Positions 56,336-62,566 of a DNA stretch of 64,000 nt are shown one piece after another (position 1 is the first letter of the stretch; each line of letters starts with the position of its first letter). The notes under the pieces were generated by a model, which was not told the DNA's origin, made no database searches, and worked only from the letters and a program-made list of their open reading frames with translations. The stretch comes from Streptomyces sp. NBC_00433. Lineage in GTDB: Bacteria; Actinomycetota; Actinomycetes; Streptomycetales; Streptomycetaceae. The stretch is taken from positions 4,359,501 to 4,423,500 of the forward strand of contig CP107926.1 of the NCBI GenBank assembly GCA_036015235.1, read 5' to 3'. The position numbers were made by a program, and so were the translations under genes.

Positions 56336-56382
56336 AGGCCCACCCGCACCACAGCCGCACCAGGCGCGACGGTACGGGACGG

Positions 56383-56760
56383 TCAGCCACGGTCAGCACT
56401 GGCACCCTCATCTCGGCCTGAGCGTTCGCCGCCTGCCGCCGCATGACCGGCGGTCTGGAGCAGAACGCGCCGATCGGGGCGAGGATGGGCGGCCCGCATG
56501 GTGGCGCAAACCACGGTGAGCGCGGCAAGTCGCCCGGTGTCCAGGCCGAGGCCCGCCCCGTGCGCGCGCAGCCACCGCACCGCGCCCTTGAGGTCGTGCA
56601 CCTGCTGCGGGAACGCCGCGTGCGGTGCGAGGCGGTAGTCGACGGAGACCACGCTCACGCCGTACGCCGCGAGCGGTGCCAGGCGTGTGGCGCCGTCGTC
56701 TCGAACCGCTGCCACTTGGACTCCCTGGGCAGGCCCTGCCGAGCGGCCCGCCGGATTCCA
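56383..56760 (-). pseudogene. Alpha/beta hydrolase remnant
   Basis: It encodes APLAAYGVSVVSVDYRLAPHAAFPQQVHDLKGAVRWLRAHGAGLGLDTGRLAA, the HSL-type hydrolase block between the oxyanion HGGG and the GDSAGG nucleophile elbow. Both of those are missing, because the frame runs into unrelated sequence on either side. It is a fragment of a deleted hydrolase gene. Confidence 0.72.
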
Positions 56761-57074
56761 GCGTCGGCCGGCGGAGCGGTGGCCTGCCATTCAGTCCTCA
56801 CTGACGACAGCGGGAGCGGAGCAGGCGGCTGCATATCCGGTTCCCACAGAAGCGAGGTGCCACCGATGCGCTCCAACCCGGGCCTCGCGGCCGTGTACAG
56901 GTCCGCCGCCGTCTCGCACAGCTGCACGAAGCGCTCGCGAAGGTCCTCTCGCCCCTTGCGGAAGGCCACTTGGGACTTCTCCACAGCGTCCTTGTCCAGT
57001 GCGCGCCACCCGAAGTAGACGCCGCCGACGCCCGTCACCGCTCCCAGGATGCCCAAGCCTGTCTCCGCACCCAC
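56655..57074 (-). CDS. Hypothetical membrane-anchored protein, 3' end probably altered
   Basis: A 139-residue frame. The first 95 residues look real: an N-terminal hydrophobic helix (LGILGAVTGVGGVYFGW) and a charged helix (FRKGREDLRERFVQLCETAADLY). The last 40 residues coincide with the antisense of the hydrolase remnant and are Arg/Ala-rich, so the natural C-terminus may be lost. GTG start at 57074. Family not recognised. Confidence 0.45.
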   Translation of the reverse strand: MGAETGLGILGAVTGVGGVYFGWRALDKDAVEKSQVAFRKGREDLRERFVQLCETAADLYTAARPGLERIGGTSLLWEPDMQPPAPLPLSSVRTEWQATAPPADAGIRRAARQGLPRESKWQRFETTAPHAWHRSRRTA

Positions 57075-57347
57075 GCGCGCACCCCCGGTCGGCGTTCTGA
57101 CAGTCGCGTAGCCCTACCTTTCCTCGCGCCGCCGCACTCAGCCTCCGGTCACGGACCAGGCGCAGCAATCCGGTTGCCGCCGCGACGTACAGGCACGGCA
57201 CTGTCTGCAGATACTCGTCCGTATTCGGCACAGCGGCTGCTCACTCTCGGCAGCATGCTGGTGCTGAAGTTCACCGCAAGTTCGACCGCTAAGAAGCCGT
57301 GGCAAGGACAGTACGGCCGTCACCCTGCGCGCCCGTGCGTGAAGTGC

Positions 57348-57782
57348 TCAGCTGCGCGTGGCCCGGTCCGCCAGGAAGAGGGCCAGAGGGCCGGCGGGGA
57401 GCAGGAACCGACCGTGCGTTGCGGCGTGCAGGGCGTCGGGCATGGGCCACCAGGTGAGTTTGAAGTCCTGCTCGGTGGGCGTGAGCTGTTGCGGTCCGCA
57501 GGTGAGGTCGCGGGCTTCGTAGAGGTGGACGCGGGCGGGTGAGGAGACGGTGAGGGCGTACGAGCCGAGTGGTCGCCACCTTGTGGCGGTGATTCCGGAC
57601 TCCTCGCGCAACTCGCGCCGCGCGCATTCCTCGGGCGTCTCGCCGGCTTCCCTCCGGCCGCCGGGGAGGAAGAGGTAGTCGCCCCTGTGGGCTGGGAAGT
57701 GGGCGCTGAGAAGAGCTACGAGGCCGTCGTGGTCGCGGGCTACGACGACGGCCGCGTCGCGGACGGCTGGGGCATCGCTCAT
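57348..57782 (-). CDS. Nudix hydrolase
   Basis: A 144-residue Nudix protein. The Nudix box starts at GGRREAGET (residues 41-49) and ends at RELREESG (56-63), with the expected Glu metal ligands. Substrates of this size class include oxidised or modified nucleoside triphosphates and nucleotide sugars. Within this element a nucleotide-pool role is possible, but it is 10 kb from the nucleotide operon. ATG 57782. Confidence 0.87.
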   Translation of the reverse strand: MSDAPAVRDAAVVVARDHDGLVALLSAHFPAHRGDYLFLPGGRREAGETPEECARRELREESGITATRWRPLGSYALTVSSPARVHLYEARDLTCGPQQLTPTEQDFKLTWWPMPDALHAATHGRFLLPAGPLALFLADRATRS

Positions 57783-57803
57783 ACCGGCCGAGGCTAGTGG
57801 GCA

Positions 57804-58285
57804 TCAGCGGACCATCGCGGCGAACGGCACGTTCATGACGACTGGGTGGGCGATGCCGCGGCCGTGGTAGCCGTCTTCGCCGTAGGCGTCGCCGTGGTCG
57901 GCGCACAGGATGATCAGCCAGCGCTTCTTCGCGGTGAGGGTGGTGATCAGGCGGGCGAGGTGGGCGTCGGCGTAGGCGAGGGCGGCCTGCTGGGAGGCGG
58001 CGGTGTCGCGGCTGTCGCCGAGGTAGTGGCCGTGGGGGACGTGGGTGGCCGAGACGTTGACGAACAGGTAGACGGGGCGGCCGTCGTGGCTTTCGGCGAT
58101 CTCCAGGGCGTGGTCGACCTGGTGGCGGGTGGAGTCGGGTTCGGGTGAACAGAACTCGGGACGCCAGTGGTCCTCGTCGAACAGGTCGGGCAGGACCGAG
58201 CCGAGCGGGGTCTCGCGGGAGAAGTAGGTGACGCCGCCGACGCAGATGCTGCGGTAGCCGTGCTGGGCGAGGCCGGCCACCCGCG
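57804..58285 (-). pseudogene. 5'-truncated phosphohydrolase (STM4013/sulfatase-like)
   Basis: This encodes the C-terminal part of an alkaline-phosphatase-superfamily hydrolase: HGYRSICVGGVTYFS, YLFVNVSATHVPHGHYLG, then LIILCADHGDAYGEDGYHGRGIAHPVV with the metal-binding ADHGD and H residues. The N-terminus with the catalytic nucleophile is missing, and the frame is replaced near 58285 by an IS110-type transposase tail on the other strand. A family of about 260-280 residues would be expected; about 160 remain. The insertion probably truncated it. Confidence 0.7.
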
Positions 58286-58288
58286 GCA

Positions 58289-58404
58289 AAACCCACACCC
58301 AGGCCCTCCTCCGCCTCGCACGCCACCACACCAGCGTCATCTACGCCATGCTCCGCGACGGAACCTTTGACACACCACGCCAGCCCCAGACAGTCACCAC
58401 ATGA
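58289..58404 (+). mobile_element. IS110-type transposase C-terminal remnant
   Basis: THTQALLRLARHHTSVIYAMLRDGTFDT then a short tail and stop. This is the C-terminal helix block of IS110/IS1111 transposases. Only 38 codons are left and no inverted repeats can be assigned. It abuts the truncated hydrolase. Confidence 0.7.
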
Positions 58405-58662
58405 CCACCTCGAACTTGGCGAAAGACACAGAGGCACCCCGCAACCGCATCCACTGCCTGTAGCGCGTCGGCATCTGGTTCCCAGGGGGCCACACTCGTC
58501 CCACCGCACCCAGATTGGTCACTCTCACAGGACAGGTGCTGGCGATCGGTCTATTATCCAACATGCGGATCGTAGAGCCTAGCAATTTTGCACCCTATGG
58601 CTCACGACCGAGGGGTCGTAGAGTTCTTGATCAATTCTGGCCAGTCGAAGGGAATGCCCCCT

Positions 58663-58827
58663 ATGGACAAGGTAGAACAGGACGACACCGTGGCAGTCTC
58701 AGCACCCGTCGTCCCGTCGCCGGAGATGGACAGCGTCGCCCTACAGCGTTTGATCGCGGAGGTCCGGACGAGCGAACCGGTGATGTCTGGTAATTACAAC
58801 CGGACCTACAACCGCCACAACCGCTAG
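58663..58827 (+). CDS. RiPP precursor peptide with YNR repeats
   Basis: A 54-residue peptide. The leader (1-41) is acidic with a helical stretch SVALQRLIAEVR. The core (42-54) is SGNYNRTYNRHNR, with two YNR triplets and an HNR. Three-residue aromatic-x-x motifs are the substrates of cyclophane-forming radical SAM enzymes, and such an enzyme gene follows directly. I chose ATG 58663 with GAAGGGA at 58647-58653; ATG 58654 would give three more residues. The stop codon overlaps the ribosome-binding region of the radical SAM gene. Confidence 0.75.
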   Translation: MDKVEQDDTVAVSAPVVPSPEMDSVALQRLIAEVRTSEPVMSGNYNRTYNRHNR

Positions 58828-58836
58828 AGGTCTGTC

Positions 58837-59967
58837 CTGAATCGGGACATTGATACCGTACTGGTCAAGACGGCTAGTCGGTGCAACCTGGACTGCGCCT
58901 ACTGTTACGTCTACAACCTCGGTGATGAGAGCTGGAAGAGCCAGCCTCGCCGCATGACGGATGCGGTGATGAGTGCTGTCATTGATCAGTTGGGCGCACT
59001 CAGCCGGTCGCAATCGCGCCCGCTGAGCGTAGTACTGCACGGGGGCGAACCGCTCCTGCTCGGCATCGGCGCCACCGAGCGTCTCATCGAAGGTCTCAAG
59101 TCGACCTTGCGAGCAGATGCTGGTCTACACATCCAGACCAACGGCGTGCTGTTAACCGACGAATTTATCGACCTCTTCGATCGCTACGACGTGGGAATCT
59201 CGATCAGCCTGGATGGTCCGGCCGAATTGCATGATCGGAATCGCAGAGACCGACAGGGCGAAGGTTCGCACGAGCGGGTAGTGGCTGGGGTTGCTCGACT
59301 CGTCGCACACCCAGCGCATGAACGGTTGTTCAGTGGATTGCTCGCGGTTGTCGATCCGACGTCAGACCCCATCGAGGTGTATGAGTTCCTGAAGGCCACC
59401 AGGGCGCCATCTTTTGACTTCCTCTATCGGGACGGAAACCACGACGTCCTTCCTCCGGGGAAGAGTCAGACAGACTCGACCGAATACGGCGACTGGATGG
59501 TGCGCCTACTCGACCACTATCTCGCTGATCTGACCCCACCGCGAATCCGCGTGCTCGATGACCTCATCCGCCTCATCCTTGGTGGCCGTGGTCGCAAGGA
59601 GGGTATCGGGCAAGACGAGTACGGCATTCTTGTGATCGACACCGACGGTCGTATCACTCGCAATGATACGCTGAAGGTCGCTTATCCCGGCGCTGATCGC
59701 TTTCAGCTTGAGCGTTCAATCGTCAATCGAGACCTCCTTGACCAACTAGCTGGCACGGAAATCGACGAGTACTTTGCCCTTCAGATTCCGACATCCCCGA
59801 CCTGCAGAGCCTGTCCGGAGTTGACGGTATGCGGCGGAGGAATGCCTGCGCATCGCTGGTCTGCAAAAAACGGTTACTCTAACCCGACCATCTTCTGTAG
59901 CGACCAACTAAGACTGATCTCATCTATTAAGGTCCGCCTCTTCACCGTCGCTAAGGGAAATAACTGA
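58837..59967 (+). CDS. Radical SAM/SPASM peptide maturase (cyclophane-forming type)
   Basis: A 376-residue enzyme. The SAM 4Fe-4S motif lies in SRCNLDCAYCYVYNL (residues 14-28), followed by VLHGGEPLLLG and QTNGVLL. The C-terminal CRACPELTVCGGGMPAHRW looks like a SPASM-type cluster site. The first in-frame ATG (58954) lies after the cluster motif, so translation must begin upstream; CTG at 58837, ten bases after AGAGG, is the best candidate and gives LNRDIDTVLVKTASRC, matching family N-termini. It probably cross-links Tyr to a nearby residue in the precursor. Confidence 0.85.
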   Translation: MNRDIDTVLVKTASRCNLDCAYCYVYNLGDESWKSQPRRMTDAVMSAVIDQLGALSRSQSRPLSVVLHGGEPLLLGIGATERLIEGLKSTLRADAGLHIQTNGVLLTDEFIDLFDRYDVGISISLDGPAELHDRNRRDRQGEGSHERVVAGVARLVAHPAHERLFSGLLAVVDPTSDPIEVYEFLKATRAPSFDFLYRDGNHDVLPPGKSQTDSTEYGDWMVRLLDHYLADLTPPRIRVLDDLIRLILGGRGRKEGIGQDEYGILVIDTDGRITRNDTLKVAYPGADRFQLERSIVNRDLLDQLAGTEIDEYFALQIPTSPTCRACPELTVCGGGMPAHRWSAKNGYSNPTIFCSDQLRLISSIKVRLFTVAKGNN

Positions 59968-59981
59968 CAGGAGGAGCCGCC

Positions 59982-60620
59982 GTGACAACCAATTCTCGGC
60001 CTGGACAAGACTCATTGCAGCAATCCAGTACGGCGGTGTGGCCGCGGCCCGATCTGCATCGCCGCGAGATGGCCGCAACTCCCTTTCGATACGCGACGTT
60101 GACTAAGTGTTTCACGCCACAGATCGGTGAGCGTGTGCTCGAATGGTTTGAGCGCGACGCGCCGTGGATCGCGAAGCGGACTGAGTTCTACGAGCAGTAC
60201 GAGCTCAGCTGCTGGGATAATGCATCGCCAGCAGCTTCCTACCTGACGAGATACGACATCCTTGATGCCGTCGGCACCGCGATGACAGAAATGTTCGGAT
60301 GTGATTTCGAGTCTGACGTCAACGTCGTATGCCATAAGCTCGTGCGCGGACATCGAATCGGCATACACAACGACTACCTCGTCGGAGAAGAGACGCACCG
60401 ACTGACCGTCCAGCTCAACCGCGGTCTGGCTGACACTGATGGCGGCTTTCTGATGCTCTTCAACTCTGGCGACCCCGCTGACTTTCACCGTGTGCTGCGT
60501 CCGGAACACCTGAGCGCACTTGCTTTTGAAATCTCACCCCATTCTTTTCACGCAGTGTCCGAGATGCACGGTGGAGCGCGATACACGGTCATTTACTCGC
60601 TTAGGGCTCGACGTGGCTAA
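59982..60620 (+). CDS. 2OG-Fe(II) oxygenase, RiPP tailoring
   Basis: A 212-residue double-stranded beta-helix dioxygenase. The iron facial triad is His129 and Asp131 (GIHNDYL) with distal His190 (SFHAVSE), and Arg200 (GARYTVIYSL) would bind 2-oxoglutarate. Its place after the maturase suggests hydroxylation or another oxidation of the cross-linked peptide. GTG 59982 has GGAGGAG upstream. The stop overlaps the next gene. Confidence 0.87.
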   Translation: MTTNSRPGQDSLQQSSTAVWPRPDLHRREMAATPFRYATLTKCFTPQIGERVLEWFERDAPWIAKRTEFYEQYELSCWDNASPAASYLTRYDILDAVGTAMTEMFGCDFESDVNVVCHKLVRGHRIGIHNDYLVGEETHRLTVQLNRGLADTDGGFLMLFNSGDPADFHRVLRPEHLSALAFEISPHSFHAVSEMHGGARYTVIYSLRARRG

Positions 60621-61428
60621 CTCCCTCAGCCTGCGCCTTGACAAGGAGGAACCGCTTTGGTTCCCCGGACTGGCGGTGGAACTCGTTGCGGACTTCGTAT
60701 CGCGCAATCAAGTTCAGCTGATTCTCGCCGAACAATATGGGACGTCTCGTTGGCTGGCGGGCGATGCGAAACCTCCCGCCCCTGATGGTGGTGACATTCG
60801 GTTTGGTCCCCACCTATCGCATATTGAATATTTACCCGCCGAGACAGCAGCAGGATTTGAGGGTCTGAATTTCGCTGACAGCCGTGATCCACAGATCCAT
60901 AAGCTGATCCAAGCGGCAGCTGACGTGCTCAAGCATGTTCCGAGTATGACTGAAAATGTCGGCCGGGTCGTGAAGGCGATCCATCCACTTCAGTCTCTGA
61001 AGGACCACGACGTCAGCCACAGCACACCCGAGCTGCCATTCTCAATCTTTATCTCGATACCGAAAAAGGACGAGCGGGATGCATTACTCAGAGTGACCGA
61101 GTCGATCATCCATGAGTCAATGCACCTTCAACTTACCTTTATAGACTCCATCGAGCCTCTAGCCGTAGATGATCGCGTAAGTGGTTACTCGCCATGGAAG
61201 GATGAATTTCGGCCGGTCACCGGACTTCTGCATGGCCTCTACGTCTTTGCCGTCATCCACCAGGCGCTCGGCATTCTGGCGGGCGTACGCAGCGAATGGA
61301 GCCAATACTGCCACAAGCGCAGCGCCGCGATCGAACATGAAATCGCCTCTCTCTCGGAGACGCCGGAAGGACTTTCTGAAATAGGCATTGATTTGTGGCG
61401 GCGTTGTCTTGAAATTATTACAGCTTGA
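60613..61428 (+). CDS. HExxH-type putative peptide beta-hydroxylase
   Basis: A 271-residue protein with HESMH at residues 167-171 and a downstream EFRPVTGLLHGLY segment in which Arg200 and His207 are the conserved pair. This pattern matches the HExxH-type 2-oxoglutarate-dependent peptide hydroxylases found in RiPP clusters, not proteases. GTG 60613 overlaps the preceding stop by eight bases. It is the last gene of the RiPP operon. GC is lower than in the surrounding chromosome. Confidence 0.78.
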   Translation: MANSLSLRLDKEEPLWFPGLAVELVADFVSRNQVQLILAEQYGTSRWLAGDAKPPAPDGGDIRFGPHLSHIEYLPAETAAGFEGLNFADSRDPQIHKLIQAAADVLKHVPSMTENVGRVVKAIHPLQSLKDHDVSHSTPELPFSIFISIPKKDERDALLRVTESIIHESMHLQLTFIDSIEPLAVDDRVSGYSPWKDEFRPVTGLLHGLYVFAVIHQALGILAGVRSEWSQYCHKRSAAIEHEIASLSETPEGLSEIGIDLWRRCLEIITA

Positions 61429-61509
61429 GAAAGGCATCTCGGCGGGGCCATTGGATAATTCCGCTGGCTGCCGAATCGGGGAAACTGGTAACCCCCATTT
61501 CGCCTACGG

Positions 61510-61635
61510 CGGTTCGTTCCGCGCTCGGAGTTCGCGGCCATCTCCCGCACCGCGTGCGGCTTCTCCTTGGAGGCGTCCGGGGTCGACCATGAGGCCTCCG
61601 CCGGGCACGAGACGGACGACCCCTACGCCCGCTGA
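61510..61635 (+). pseudogene. Antitoxin-like gene remnant
   Basis: An open frame ending FAAISRTACGFSLEASGVDHEASAGHETDDPYAR then stop at 61635 overlaps the start of the broken PIN toxin, as an antitoxin gene would. No start or N-terminal domain can be found, so it is probably a 5'-truncated antitoxin. The family is uncertain. Confidence 0.4.
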
Positions 61636-62090
61636 CTACGCGCAGGGCCTGCTCGACACCAACATCGTCATCCTGCGCAAAAAATGGATCGACCCCGCGG
61701 AACTCCCCGCCGAACTGGCGATCACCGCCGTCACCCTGGCCGAACTCTCAGCAGGGCCGCACGCGGTGCGTCGGAAGGAGGACCAGGACGACTACGACGA
61801 GCAAGCGGAACGCGGCCGACGCCTCGACATCCTGCAACGCGCCGAGAACGAGTTCGACCCCATCCCCTTTCGACACCGAAGCCGCCGCCATCTGCGGCAG
61901 AGTCTGCGCCGCCGTCATCGGCGCCGGACGCAAACCCCGCCACCGCGTCGCCGACCTCACGATCGCCGCCATCGCATTCGCCGAAGACTCTCTCCCCCTC
62001 TCCACCACCAACTCCGACGACTACAAGGGCCTCGAAGGCCTCCTCACCGTCGTACCGGTCACACGACCCATCGTCCTCCACGACCGGTAA
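61590..62090 (+). pseudogene. Frameshifted PIN-domain toxin (VapC)
   Basis: The first part encodes GLLDTNIVILRKKW and AITAVTLAELSAGPH; the second, in the next frame, encodes FDTEAAAICGRVCAAVIGAGRKPRHRVADLTIAAIAFAEDSLPLSTTN. Together they make a complete PIN domain, including DTN, the Glu and the RVADLTIAA Asp. A one-base insertion near 61868 in CCCCTTT breaks the gene. It is the last gene before attR. Confidence 0.8.
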
Positions 62091-62231
62091 GTCGTACTCG
62101 TCGCACCACGACCGCACCACACACAGCGGTAACCTGCGGACAATAGCGGCCAGACACGAGCGCGCGGACGTAAGGCACCTGGTGGTACAGGGGTCATCTG
62201 ACCAGCAGATACGCCGACAGAGCCCCTGTGA

Positions 62232-62275
62232 TTCCCAAGCTCAGAGCGCGGGTTCGATTCCCGTCATCCGCTCCA
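62232..62275 (+). repeat. attR: 44-bp direct repeat
   Basis: It is identical to 27390-27433, the 3' half of tRNA-Gly with encoded CCA. It lacks the tRNA 5' half, so it is not a functional gene. It marks the right end of the element. Confidence 0.95.
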
Positions 62276-62282
62276 TTGCACA

Positions 62283-62311
62283 GCCCCAGGTCGAAGACCT
62301 GGGGCCTTTTT
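62283..62311 (+). terminator. Rho-independent terminator, original for tRNA-Gly
   Basis: GCCCCAGGTC gaa GACCTGGGGC followed by CTTTTTG, eight bases after attR. Before integration it would have followed the tRNA-Gly gene. The element supplies a similar hairpin at 27439-27466. Confidence 0.85.
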
Positions 62312-62566
62312 GTCGTCCGGGCGGGCCGATTGAAGAACCCGCACGACTCGCGCACCGCATCTGGCGGTCAATTGGCGCCATTCGTTTCTGGGCGTTCCGG
62401 TGGATTCCGCGTCCGGCGGTGTACGTGAGGCCCTGAGCCGGAGGGACGGGCGGCGAACGGGCGTGCGCCGAGGGCATGTTCGGGCATCCGCGTCCCGAGC
62501 GGTGATGACTCCGCTACCGGTGGTTGCTAGGTTCGTGACTGTCGTACTGCCGTGGGGGTGGGGCGG
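62312..62566. other. Chromosomal spacer between attR and the RHS-type gene
   Basis: About 255 bp with no supported gene. It includes the promoter region of the large gene starting at 62567. Confidence 0.5.

Larger units (their letters stand above)
27390..62275. mobile_element. 34.9-kb tRNA-Gly-integrated mobilizable element (IME/AICE-like)
   Basis: The limits are two identical 44-bp att repeats. Mobility genes present are a tyrosine integrase (29661-30803), an excisionase (30803-31033), a replication initiator with iterons, a helicase loader, a DUF2637 membrane protein, MobC and a relaxase. No FtsK/TraB translocase or type IV secretion gene is recognisable, so transfer probably depends on a helper. 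The cargo is rich in defence, regulation, nucleotide and RiPP genes. Base composition falls in several cargo genes (37.5-38.2, 48-54 and 58.5-61.4 kb), which indicates mixed origin. Confidence 0.9.

Noticed and set aside
60613..61428. Zinc metalloprotease for the HExxH protein
   Set aside because: The downstream Arg/His pattern and its place in a RiPP operon fit the HExxH-type peptide hydroxylases better than a protease.
62232..62275. A second tRNA-Gly gene at the right end
   Set aside because: Only the 3' half is present; the D-arm and 5' acceptor strand are missing, so it is attR.
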